Shown here piece by piece: positions 47,076-58,380 of a stretch of DNA of 64,000 bases. Position 1 is the stretch's first letter; the number at the start of each line of letters is the position of its first letter. This DNA is from Pseudophaeomoniella oleicola (lineage: Eukaryota > Ascomycota > Eurotiomycetes > Phaeomoniellales > Phaeomoniellaceae): the NCBI GenBank assembly GCA_003868215.1, contig QWDQ01000057.1, positions 62,001 through 126,000 of the forward strand, given 5' to 3'. The notes under the pieces are model-generated. The model saw nothing but the letters and a program-made list of their open reading frames with translations, made no database searches and was not told the DNA's origin. A program made the position numbers and the translations under genes.

Positions 47076-47944
47076 TCTGGCTTCTGTCTACTAATGTGCA
47101 GAGGAGACGTATGCCAAATAATGGGATTTCTTTTGGGCGCAATGAGCCAAGAATATACACAGCGCATGGGTTACGACTCTTCTTGTTTGATTTCACGATT
47201 CAGCGGACGGTGTTTTGCAGGGAGGTGTCATTATGATATCCCTCGAGTTTACCAATTTGGGCGTTTTCATGCATTTTGCTCGAGGTTTTTTTCCCACGGC
47301 CACCTCATTTTCTCCTTCCTCCGTCTCTCTCTTACAACTAATCGCCTATCCGCCCGAAAGAATGTATCATGTGGAGGAAATCTGAAGAAATGGATATCGG
47401 CGTGACGAATCATGGACTTTTCCTTTTACCGCTCCCGGTGGTCCTTGCTACTCCTACACTACTACTGAAGTTGCCGTTACTACGACCTTCACAATATCCG
47501 TTTTAATCACATTTCCCGATTGCAGATGGAGTGCCCTTCCCTTTCAGTCTGTTGGTTTGTTCCTCAACATCGACCGAGTTTTCAAGAGGGGAGGGCTCAC
47601 CTGTTACGAGCATCTTCGTCATACATTGATGTAGCTTAGCTTTACTAGCCACGACTAGATAGATTGGACCAGCTTCGACCAGCTTCGAACTCTAGGTGAA
47701 TGGCTGTGTCTGTTGCTTGTGTTTGGATAATATATCAGAACAAGCCAAAAGGATCTTTTATCATGAATGTATCGTAACACCATTGGAATGACTTTAACTT
47801 GAACTTGTCTCGTTTGGAAGAAGCTTACTTTGATATTTTGATAGCGATGCATATTTCAATTCTACTATGGTCAACTGACATGGAACGTTCGGGTTTGGGA
47901 TGCCCTTTCCTTCAAGGAAGTTCTTTTTCTTGGTATTCTCTCTC
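47076..47944. other. Convergent intergenic region after CHS7
   Basis: About 870 bp with no supported gene; 3' flanks of CHS7 and of the minus-strand small protein. A duplicated GACCAGCTTCGA unit occurs near 47667-47690. Confidence 0.5.
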
Positions 47945-48539
47945 TCATAACCGTACTTTCACGTTCACGCAGGGTAGTGTCCACTCCGATCTTCCCAGGA
48001 GGCTGCGCAGCCATCCAAGACCGATCACACCGTTCAGCGCCGTCGCGTTCTGGGCGAGGGGAAGGGTGTCGGCGACTTTGGTTCGGAGCTGGTCGACGGT
48101 CACGTTGAACATGAGGCCCAGCATGGAGTCCATGGGGCCTTGGGCCGAGGAGGAGGCGTTAGAGGCGGCGGGAGGTTGGTTTTGCGCCGTCACCATGCGA
48201 GGTTCGAACCAGGTGTTCCATCCCGCGGAGGAAGAGGAGGAGGAGGATGGGAGATCGACGAAGCATCTGTCGGACCAGTAACAGCTGCTGCTGAAGAGGA
48301 TGATGAGGAGGAACGAGCAGTAGATGCACGGTCGGTTGAGGAGGTAGGTTAGGACGAGGAGGAGGATCAAGTGGATCGGACTGAGGGAAGGGGGGAGCGG
48401 GAGAAGGAGAAGAGGCAGGAAACTGGTAGATTCGCGTGTTAGTATAGACTGCTTCTCCTGGGGTTTGGTATATGATATACGTGGGATATCTCTTCTAGGG
48501 AGTGGGGGAGGTTACGGACCTGCGGAGACAGAACATCAT
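47945..48539 (-). CDS. Small hypothetical secreted or membrane-anchored protein
   Basis: A possible two-exon gene (48520-48539, 47945-48422), 165 residues. The first exon encodes MMFCLRS and links by a 97-nt intron to a long hydrophobic stretch (about 8-45), then a Ser-rich linker and a conserved-looking C-terminus (SMLGLMFNVTVDQLRTKVAD, LGWLRSLLGRSEWTLPCVNV). This could be a signal anchor or signal peptide with a small extracellular domain; one N-x-T and one N-A-T site are visible. The donor GTCCGT is unusual, so the first exon is uncertain; without it there is no good ATG near the hydrophobic part. I do not recognise the family. Confidence 0.4.
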
Positions 48540-49795
48540 CACAAGGGTCTCACCGGGGTTACCAGTGAGAACGGTTCGTAGCAGGGCAGAAGGTGAAAGG
48601 CAGAGGGAGTACGTGCGCTGGTTGGCACCAAGTGGAAATGATCGAAGGTTTGCTCTGAACGACGTCTCTTCCGAGAAACTGGATCGAGACTGGTATGACG
48701 AGTTGCGGTCCTGTTGAGGCTTGTGGGACCCTTTCTTTGACCGGAAAAGATCAAATCGACTGACGTGATATAATAACCAATTTGACGAAGATCTCTGGAA
48801 GCTGGTTCAGAACTCAAGATCGAGCCTAGGATCCCGCACTACTGGCCAGTCTGGAGAGTCAACGCTTGCCCTGACCAGGAAATGAGGCGTCGGATATGAT
48901 ATGCACGAAAAGCAACGGCACCTTCAAAAGAGGATGGTCGAGGATCGATCAAAATGACTTGCTTTCCCGAGGGTACCTAAGTGAGAATCGTGAGCTAATT
49001 GAATAGCTAATCAGTTCAGTTCAGTTCGTGAGAGGTTGACAATCTGAAAGCTTTGATGGGTTGGGACGGTTGGGCACAAATCTCGCATTGAGAGGTGTCT
49101 TGGTCTCTACCTCACCTCACCGGTGCGGAGAGATCATTATTGAGACAAGCGTTTCAGCCTCTAGGATCGAATTCATTGGGCGTTGATTCGTCTTTGTCTG
49201 CTGCGTAGGTATGCGTGGCTTTAATTAAACAATAGTGGAGAAGTGAGCTTTCAGGTAAATCTACTGACGATTTAGGTGCCTGAGGTAGTAACAGTAAAGG
49301 ATCCTTTAGGTGCCCAAGTATCGTCACACAATCAATCGGTTCTTTTACCGTGTGTCCCGTTAGTAACTTACGTTAAACTTCTAGGGACCTTCAAGGGCAA
49401 GTAACGCTATCACTGTTAATACAGTACGAAACTAAGTTACCACGCAATTGATCAGGTTCCATAGTTCTCATCATCATCCAATTTTCCTTCTCCAATACTT
49501 ACAGATATACACTTTGCCTCTGCTTCCACAACCCAGTCCTTCTTGGACAACTACCTCAAGCTACACCTTTCTTTTACTTGTACATTACTGGCATTGCTGC
49601 GGGATTAAGAAGGAAGAGCTGTTATAGGTTGAGACATACCTGTTGACACTCACTCACCCTTCACTTTCTTGCTTGCAAGCTGTATTTCTTCGTTCATTCA
49701 TCCCACTCCATCTGCACCGCAAAATACTTCACTCGCCATTACCAGTTTTTCGTGCACAGTCAACGACGACAAGTGTTAATAATCCAATTACAACC
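48540..49795. other. Divergent intergenic region upstream of EDC4
   Basis: About 1.25 kb between the small minus-strand gene and EDC4. It contains a short CAGTT repeat near 49014-49027 and TTTAGGTGCC given twice (about 49274 and 49306). The CT-rich final 300 bases look like the EDC4 leader. No gene seen. Confidence 0.5.
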
Positions 49796-52700
49796 ATGTC
49801 GAACCCAACGGATCTCCAGGCGTTGTTCGCAAACCTGAAACCCCGCCCGACTTCGACAGCTCCCAGCCCTGCTTCGAATGCGCCTCCGGTGCAATCGACG
49901 AACGGCAACAGTTCGCCTTTCGATCCAGCTGCTTTCCTAGCTCGGCAGACTCAACCGTTGATGACTCCACCAATTCAGTCGTCTTCGAGGATGGCCTCGC
50001 CCCTCCCAGGTGGCAATGCTGGTGGTCAAGATCGGGCACAATCGTTGCTGAGCTTGCTAAAGTCTGGTCAGCCTGCGAAAGATGGCTCACAAGATCATCC
50101 GGGTTCTGACAGCGCAGCTGGTCCTGCATCTGCTGCCCATGGCCGGGGAATTTCTGCTTCCGATCTTGTGGCCAGCTTTATGAGCGGCTCTGGCACGCCG
50201 ACAGCTCGTCAGTCTGTGACGCCTCGGCAATCAACCCCGTCCGTCCCTTCTAATCAACCGGAGACTGCGCAAAATGCTCTTCTCAAGCTTCTTAATCGTA
50301 CACAGTCGTCTTCTAGCCAGCCACATGTGGTTCCGCAACCGGCAAGGGTGGATTCATACCGATCTGGTGAAGATGTATTGCCATCGGTAGAGCAGGATTT
50401 TGTTGGTGGAAGAAATGAACGGAAAGCCTCACCGATTCGGGTCTTTGGGAGCTACGAAAGCAAAGAGAACACACCTTTTCAACCTGAGACCGCTCCTACA
50501 TCGTCAGCTCAGGAGACTAAGCCCTTGTTCACGTACACCAACCCCTTCGAAACTTTAACCGCCATATCTCGCGGCCAGACCCCCCAACCTCAGCGTGCAG
50601 GCGCTCCTCAAGGTCCGGGTCTATCAGCTATTGCGGGTGATAAGCGAGCCTCGAAAGAGGGATCGCCTGAACCCTCTCATACGAGACGTAAGCTGAACCC
50701 ACGCTTGAAAAGAGACTCTGCAGCTCCTGAGGGTGGCAAGGAGGCTGTTTCTGAGAAGCTCGAAGCTGTGGCTGCAGAAGCCAGCAAAGCGGCCGAGGAT
50801 GCTCTTGCAGACGTATCCGATGTTCATGTAAAGCAAGAATCAGTGGATGATCAGAAAGTCGATGTCGACGCATTGGCCGAGAAGCTTGAGGACACTGCTA
50901 TCGAAGCTGCTGTTGAGATTAAGCATGAATTGGAGAGACCTGAGAACGAGGGTGTCCTGGAGCAGGAGCTGCCGGCTTCTCTCGCCCGTGAGGTGCGCTC
51001 TATCATTGATTCAGCGGCTGAAAATGCCAATGGTCAGGATAAAGTCGCCAGCGACGAGGCGGGTGAACCTCGCATTGTTCCGGTTTACAACTTTCCAATC
51101 AAGCCATTCGTTTCCATCGCACTCGCGCTTCCTCAGACACCTGTGGTTGGGCTTCGTGACGATGGCGTAATGGAGATTTCTCGCTTCAAGAAGGAGTTTG
51201 ATCAGCTCGACAGATCGCTTGCAGCTGCTACTAGCAGGTACATCGTCTACGCTCTTGTTAAAAGTGGAGGTATGAGAATCATCAGACAAGACGATGGTGT
51301 CGATCGTCAAATCTTCAAGAACAGCCACGATCGCATTTTCAATGTTGCGATGTGCTCTACCGCTGCGAATAGTACACCAACCGAAGAGCAGGCGGTTCTT
51401 GGCACAGGTGTCGGCGGCTCTGTATATTATGCAACAATATTCCGAGAAGGTAACGACCTGTTCGAGCAAGATGCCTTGGAATCTGAAAGTCTGATCTTCC
51501 CACCTCATCCACTTGGTGATGAGAATACTTCCGGAGGTCAGCTCAAAACAAGAGCCAAGAAAAGCTCACGTCACCCTGAGTTCTTCGCCATTGGTCGAGG
51601 AAAGCACATTCATATCGTCTGGCCTACATTGGCGATGTCGCCGAAGTATGGAGTGCAAGGCGAGAACCGGAAGGTGGATATCGAGAAGTTCTACAAAGAG
51701 CGGACTCTGAAGATCACGACAGGCAAGGCCGGCAAGGATTTCAACTTCAGCGAGGATGATACCACCATTGTCTCCCTGGATAAAGCAGGAAAGCTCAGAT
51801 TCTGGGACATCCGACAACTGATCGATGAGTCCAATGCAACCGCACTGAAGGTCCGTCCGGTTGATATTCGCCTCCCGCTGCTCACACTTTCGACTGCCTC
51901 AGCGAGCGAAAAGGTCTGGCCAACTTCCGCACTCTTCATTGACAAGCTTCGCCCATACAGCAAGGCCACTGCACTGAGATACGTGCTTGTAGGTCTACGC
52001 CAGAACCACACCTTGCAGCTGTGGGATATCAGTCTCGGCAAGGCTGTCCAGGAAATCAACTTCCCTCATGAGACTGAGAACGATGGGATTTGCAGCATCA
52101 ACTATCACCCAGGATCTGGTATCATTGTTGTTGGTCATCCGACCCGCAACTCTATCTACTTCATACACTTGTCGGCGCCACGATATGGTTTACCCCCAAT
52201 GTCACAAGCGACTTACATCGAACGTCTTGCGATCAAAGATCAAGACTTGCCAAAGCCAGAATCTACAGCTTGCATGAGCGGCATCCGCGAGATTTCATTT
52301 GCTCCCAAAGGACAATTGCGAAGCGTTGAGCTACTTCCAGTCCACAAGAGCACTACACAGGGCTCAGATGACACGCCTCCACTCTTTGAGCTTTATGTCG
52401 TTCATTCTCGTGGCGTTACTTGTCTTAGCATCAAGAAACAAGATCTTGGCTGGAACGAAGAGAGCAAGACGATACGGTCAATAAATGCTTTGGACGAAGG
52501 TTTGATCACTATGAGAGGTTTGGATCTGGGAGGCGTCGACGAAGGTGACCCTGAGGCCAACGGAGACATCGACGCGCAACCTGCACCAAAGCCATCCAAG
52601 AAGAAGAGTCAAAAAGCAACAGAAACGAGCGAACCTGCTGCCGAACCTTCTGTCACTGCGCGGGAGCCTTCTCCAACAAAGAAGCAGGTAGATGCAACAG

Positions 52701-54300
52701 CAAGCCGTGGTGTTGTGAATGGCACTGAACAAGTGAATGATACCACAACCTCGAAAAAGAAAAAGAAAAAGGACAAACAACAGGCAACAGCCTTGCCGCA
52801 TCCCCAAAACGAAAATGATGTTCCAAAATCTTCACGTTCTATCTCACCTCAAAAAGCGACAGCAGAAGTCAGAAAATCAGGCGACTTCATCACCGACCCT
52901 GCGCCCACGATGGCTCCTCCAGCTGAGGCATCGTTCTCCAAGCCTCTCTCTACTGCAGATGGCTCCATCAACGTTGGAATTTCAGGTGACTGGCTGAACA
53001 AGGAGATGAGGAAGCTCGAAAACGGGGTGACCGGTGCGCTCAGGAAGGACTTTGAAAATCTCCACCGTCAAATCGACATTGAGCGCAAGGTTCAAGATGC
53101 TGCTGCCAGTACACGTCAAGAAGCGATGTTGCGCCTCATCTCAGAGACTCTTTCTGACAATGTCGAGAAGAGTCTTGCTAGGATTATTGTCACCAACTTT
53201 CAGTCAGCTGTCATTCCGACCATCACTAATGCCACAATCCAGACTGTACAAGATGTCTTGGTTCGACACCTTCATACCATTGTGCCAAATGAGGTGTCCA
53301 AGCATCTACCCATGGCAATCTCAACTGCTACAACTAATCCTCAAGTCATGCGCATCTTGACCGAAAATGTCTCGCAGAAGATTGCTCATAGCGTTGAGAA
53401 TGCCTTCACTGAGTTGTTGCATACCACTATCACGCCATCGTTCAAGAACTTAGCTATCAACACAACCGAGTCCGTGTCCCTCGAAGTTGAGCGCCGTGTC
53501 ATGCAACAGCTCCAGAGCTACGAAGGTGAACGTCAATCCGACCGTCGCAAGATTGACGAGATTACGGATACCGTAAACAATATGGCAAAGACATTGGCAG
53601 ATATGGCACGTTCTCAAGTCGACTTCCAGCAACAAATCTTGGCCGATCGTCAGACAATTGATTCCGGTCGCCGCCCTTCAAATGACGATCCCAGCCAAGG
53701 AAACAAGTCTGAAGTTGATTACGAGATCAATGAAATCAAAGCGTTGATCCGTTCTGGTGACTATCATAACGCTACAATCCAGGTATTTTCACTTTTCCCT
53801 CCTCTACATAGACGCTGACCTAATCTCTACAGTGGCTCAAATCCGACGATCAGATGCGCATATTCGATGAGGTCTTTGCACCCATGGGTCCTAACTACTT
53901 GGCTTCTGAAGTCGCTCCCTTGGTTGCATTCTCTGTTGCCATTACTTTGAGCAACAATCTTTCGACCAATACTGCGATCAAGATCGACTGGATTGATCTA
54001 GCCTTGTCATGCATTGATATGAGAGTATGTCGAAGTCCCATAACCAACCTCAGGTTGACCGTATCAAGAGACTCGTCTGCTAACTTCTTATAGGACTCCG
54101 AGATTGCTTCTATTGCCGACCAAGCCACCTCAATTCTCGCAGATCTAGTTTCCAAGCTCGAATCTTGCTACATGTCAATCCACCAGCAGAACACAGCCGA
54201 TCCACTCCTGAAAGCGATTCCATCCATTACAAAGAGAGCCAAGGAAATCCGTCTGGCATTCGCCCGGGGTAGTGTTCCCGCTAATTATAGATACACATGA
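49796..54300 (+). CDS. EDC4: Edc4/Ge-1-like mRNA decapping scaffold
   Basis: Three exons (49796-53782, 53833-54024, 54094-54300) give 1461 residues. The ATG is in a CAACC context; the frame is open upstream but without conserved content. Residues 1-430 are disordered, Ser/Pro/Gln-rich. A WD40-like propeller spans about 434-845 (SIALALPQTPVVGLRDDGVM, GRGKHIHIVWP, HTLQLWDISLGKAVQEI). A Lys/Ser-rich linker precedes a helical region (about 1063-1300). The conserved C-terminal Ge-1 domain (WLKSDDQMRIFDEVFAPMGP to EIRLAFARG) is split by two introns. Edc4 links Dcp2, Dcp1 and Xrn1 in P-bodies and promotes 5' decapping. Budding yeast lacks it, while Pezizomycotina and S. pombe relatives have related scaffolds. 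Confidence 0.88.
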
Positions 54301-55075
54301 ATTGGGCAGGCATAGGGTCAACTCTAGATCGGACGGAATGGTTCACAAGGGGTCTATGGTGAAAGGAGTCTGGACAAAGCAAGGGGAATGTAGGCTTCGG
54401 TGGATTCGGAAGGGTTTAGTGGGAAAACATCGCTGTACGGCTGTCTGGAGTTTCGGATGATATTGGCTGGCTTCGCCTAGACGAGGCTTGCCAATCAGCC
54501 GTCACTCGTGACAGGTTCTGGTACAGTCGGTTAGCAACCGTACAAAATGGTTAGAAGAAAACTTACACCAACGAGCTTGATCATAGTATGATTTGTCGAA
54601 GATTCCTTGTGATTATGTGCCGTTCGTATAAACTGCGTGGTCTAAACCTCTTGTGCAGTAATTGAATGACGCGAGTGCCGCGGTATCAAGAACCGACGCG
54701 ACTGGATTTCAATTGGACCCTTGATTCTCTCTCCGCTTCCCTTACCAATGACGGTGAATAGATGCGATGAACCTGCACTTGTGCCAATGCCCTACATGAT
54801 CGGGATGTGAGCGCAGTGGAGGTCGCAGGTAGTTGTGAGAGTCCTGTTCACATCATTTCGGCCAGACGTTTCTCTTTTATTGTCTGTGAACAGCTTTCAG
54901 GCGTTTTCACTAGCTTTCTTCTGGCGCATACTGGAGGGGCATTCAACATGCTTTGAGATATTGATGACATACCTCCAGCAGCGCAAAGCTCAGCAGGGAA
55001 ACTGCTCGATTGATCTCTGGTCTTGGTGATCCTCGCATTCGAGACTGAGCGCGCAGTCCTGGTACGGGTGTCACC
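54301..55075. other. Intergenic region between EDC4 and the acidic repeat protein gene
   Basis: About 775 bp without a supported gene; EDC4 3' flank and promoter of the next gene. Confidence 0.55.
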
Positions 55076-57394
55076 ATGGCTAAGCGCAAGCGACGCTCCG
55101 ACGACCAGGATGAGGAGGACAGTATTCATGGGCCGAGGACGTTCTTCTTTAAGGACCTCTATCCTTCCATAGCGACTCAGGATCCAATGTATACACTCTC
55201 TTCGAAGGATAAGTTCCTTTACAACTCCGAAGGCTTCCATGTTATCCTCCCGAACCCGTTGGGCGTGAAACCCCCCTACGTTGCCTACAAACGTGCTCTG
55301 ATCCCCGAACTTCGTCCTTACGTCTTACCAGGTGCGCGACTTACGAGAGGCGGACACATCTCCTTGCGTCAGCCGGATCGCTTGTCAGAGCTACCCTTCA
55401 CGTATTATCTGGCACAGCTAATCCACTACGGCCTAGATTTCGAGTTTTCAAAGGACGCGGCAAGGCTCAGCTTGGCGAGAGCTATACACACGCAAACGTT
55501 GAAGGTACCGATGCCAATATTACGATTGGAAAAGAAGCTCAAACAACTCTGGGACGCAGATCCGGTGGATACTATAAGAGTGTATGATGAATATGTGGAA
55601 GCCACGCAAAGTGGATCAGATCAGTCAGAGATTGAGTGGTATGATGGTGACGACGCTGACAGTGAGGAGGAGGAAGTCACAGACTCCGGAAGCGAGGGTG
55701 ACGAAGAAATGATGTCGATCGACACTCAAGGCGATGACGTGACCCAGGATGAAACTCCGTCAGAGATCGGTGAGACGCCTCAAACAACGGACGAATCAGA
55801 GGACCTTGCTCAGGACTCAGGAGTGGACGACCAGAGTGATCAGATCGATGAGGACAGCGACGGTCAAATGGCAGAGCCTGCGCACACTGATCAGCATGAC
55901 ATAGAGTCCTCATCAAGCGAATCAGCAGCTCAAAGCGACGGAGATAGTGTGCAGGACGAAGAGGAATCCGAATTGGGCTCAACGATAAAAGTTGACAATG
56001 ATGAAGAAGTATATGAAAGTGGGTACGACGAAAACGAAGAAGAGGGAGAAGAACAGCAAAGTCAAGTCTCAGATGATGACATGGAAGACGTTAAACCTGT
56101 TATACACTCGTCTTCAGGCTCCGAAGATGAGGATGATGTTGAAGATGTCAAAACTGTTACACATTCGTCTTCGGGTTCAGAAGATGAGGACGATGAGAAA
56201 GAGGAGAGTAACAATGTAGCCGCCATCTTACATTCAGACTCAAGTTCTGGGGAAGAAGACAGTGATGACGCAGAGGAAGACCAAGATAAGGGGCAGAAAA
56301 GAGGAGGCAATGATGTTGCAGGTTCCGATGAGGACGTTGGTGGCAGCAAGGCCATCGCGCATTCACCGTCCAGTTCCGAAGGCGATCCAGGAGATGACTC
56401 TGATGAGCAAGCCATCGAACCTGTCATAGGGCTGGACTCGTCTTCAGACTCCGACGATCTAGATGCGGAAACGGCTCTCAAGAATTTCCTTCAGGCCGCC
56501 CCGATTGTTCCAAAAAGTATCAAGGATAAAGAATCGCCGGTGATGGCACGCCCTCGTCCTAATCGCCCTCCTCAACCCTTACCGTCTAATCCATATCTAA
56601 TACCGGGTGAATCCGTTCGCGTTCTCGGCTCTAAGCGGAAATACATCCCACCCAAAAAGCCAGTGACTATACAGACTAGGCAGATCCCAGAATCTGTCTT
56701 ACCACGACACCGGGAGCCATCCCCAAGCGCCCAGCTGGCTATGATGATGGATGAAGCGGCGAGTCAGGCTCCCGAAGAATCAACAGAACCTGCTATCATT
56801 AAGACTACACAAGGTCCCATCAGTCAAACTTCTGAAACGCCACAGATATCGGTGAATAAAGCCGGCCCAATGTCCAACAGCGCACCTACAGAGAGAGGAC
56901 ACAAGATTATGAGTACGAAGCCAATATCAACTGCAGCCCTATCTGAGCCATCAAGCCAGCGTACGATACGGTCCAAGCGCCCACCATCCATTCCAGCACC
57001 GAAGACCACCTTGTCACCGCCGACAGATACGTCGATCCTCACAACAGCACCTAGCAGACCCCAACGTACCATTACCAGTATCTTGCCAAACCAAACAGCA
57101 TCTTCAAAGCCAAAACCACAGCCGTCCAAGTCCAAATTCAAACCTAGATCTAAATCCAGACCGAAACAATCCCACCCACACTCCCTATCGCCGGACCCAT
57201 CATCAACACGCCACCGCCCATTCGAGAGCGCGCAGATCTCAGGCCTCACGGTCCGAGAACGACAGAAGCGTTTGATGGCTCTTGGTGGAGGGGGAGGAGG
57301 TGGTGGTGGATGGGGAGCAGAGAACCGCTCTGATTCAAACCAGCGAGGTCGCGATGGTGAGGGCGATGATGAGGACATTTGGGCTGATTGGTGA
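55076..57394 (+). CDS. Uncharacterised acidic protein with degenerate Ser/Asp repeats
   Basis: Intronless, 772 residues; the start is in a strong CACCATGG context. I do not recognise the family. The first 165 residues form a likely folded domain (RTFFFKDLYPSIATQDPMYT, YVLPGARLTRGGHISLRQPD, TYYLAQLIHYGLDFEFSKDA). Residues about 180-470 are very acidic and Ser-rich, with a 19-residue unit repeated twice in tandem (56087-56143, 56144-56200: DVKPVIHSSSGSEDEDDVE and a near copy) and three looser copies after it. The C-terminal part is basic, Pro/Ser/Lys-rich, with PSKSKFKPRSKSRPKQSHPH, a Gly9 run and a final acidic DDEDIWADW. The layout suggests a nuclear protein, perhaps bound to chromatin or SUMO; this is inference. 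Confidence 0.72.
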   Translation: MAKRKRRSDDQDEEDSIHGPRTFFFKDLYPSIATQDPMYTLSSKDKFLYNSEGFHVILPNPLGVKPPYVAYKRALIPELRPYVLPGARLTRGGHISLRQPDRLSELPFTYYLAQLIHYGLDFEFSKDAARLSLARAIHTQTLKVPMPILRLEKKLKQLWDADPVDTIRVYDEYVEATQSGSDQSEIEWYDGDDADSEEEEVTDSGSEGDEEMMSIDTQGDDVTQDETPSEIGETPQTTDESEDLAQDSGVDDQSDQIDEDSDGQMAEPAHTDQHDIESSSSESAAQSDGDSVQDEEESELGSTIKVDNDEEVYESGYDENEEEGEEQQSQVSDDDMEDVKPVIHSSSGSEDEDDVEDVKTVTHSSSGSEDEDDEKEESNNVAAILHSDSSSGEEDSDDAEEDQDKGQKRGGNDVAGSDEDVGGSKAIAHSPSSSEGDPGDDSDEQAIEPVIGLDSSSDSDDLDAETALKNFLQAAPIVPKSIKDKESPVMARPRPNRPPQPLPSNPYLIPGESVRVLGSKRKYIPPKKPVTIQTRQIPESVLPRHREPSPSAQLAMMMDEAASQAPEESTEPAIIKTTQGPISQTSETPQISVNKAGPMSNSAPTERGHKIMSTKPISTAALSEPSSQRTIRSKRPPSIPAPKTTLSPPTDTSILTTAPSRPQRTITSILPNQTASSKPKPQPSKSKFKPRSKSRPKQSHPHSLSPDPSSTRHRPFESAQISGLTVRERQKRLMALGGGGGGGGGWGAENRSDSNQRGRDGEGDDEDIWADW
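56087..56200 (+). repeat. Two tandem 57-bp coding repeats
   Basis: Adjacent 19-codon units in the acidic protein. They share VI/VT, then HSSSGSEDEDD, with synonymous differences, so the duplication is not very recent. Confidence 0.85.
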
Positions 57395-58380
57395 TTAGCT
57401 CTCATTCCGGTCCGGTATGGTCCTGTTTGGCCTTGTATATTTGTATGTACATAATAATATTACGTTTTTATGAATAAGGACAGATATGCTGCTCCTTGTG
57501 TAGGTATATAAGGTAGGTACTTATTTCATGATATGCTCATCAAACAAACAATTCTGTCTTGTGCTATGCTGTGCTGTGAAGATATACAGATACCTAGGTA
57601 CCTAACTGTAGGGCATCTCTTGATAGTTTATATACGAAGACACGGTGGTGTTAATTGAACTTGGGGTTAGAGTAATTTTTACGATCTGATGACTTCATTG
57701 ATTCACGAGAAGTAATAGGAAGGAGGAGAAGTGGTTTGAAGGTGTGTTTTATCTACGGCAGATTATCTTCTGTGTCCGCATACAAAAATTGTGTTCCAAG
57801 AGACCTCTGTCTATCAGAAAAGCCAATCCAGAGATGCAATTATGCTCCCACAATGACTCCGTCATGAAATGAATGGGTATCTTCCCTCCGTAATGCAGTC
57901 AGAAGCTGCTGTGAATGGAATCAGAAACTCCAGGCAATGAGACACTGAACTGAAACAATAACACTAGTGGACGTCATATCCTCACACAAGCCTCCATCGG
58001 GCTTTGGGCAACTCTCCTGCAAGAGCCACCGATTGAACCAGACAATTTATACAAGAATGACAATAACAATAGAACCAAGTGTCGTCAGTAGATCCCAGGT
58101 TCAAGAGAGGATGATGGCCGGTTCAACAAAGATTGTAGTAGTCTAACACGTCCGGAAAGTCGCGAGCCTCGGTTCAATACGTCTTGCACGTCGTGAGAAA
58201 AGTGCTTCTACGCCAAGGGCCAATTGACCGTCCGCATTAGGAACAGTTGGTTGAGACCATTCGCGTCGATGGCGCCACCGAGACAAATATCGACCAAGCT
58301 GTCTCCCTATCACACAGTCAGCCAAGCGGAACCACAATATATTGAAGAAGGGAGCCTATAACATTGTGAAACAACGCCTC
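57395..58380. other. Convergent intergenic region
   Basis: About 990 bp between two convergent genes, AT-rich, with an ACCTAGGTACCT palindrome at about 57592-57603. No supported gene. Confidence 0.55.

Noticed and set aside
47799-48352. Plus-strand frames of 70-160 codons opposite the small minus-strand gene
   Set aside because: Low-complexity Gly/Glu-rich readings of the antisense Ser/Leu codons; no family resemblance.
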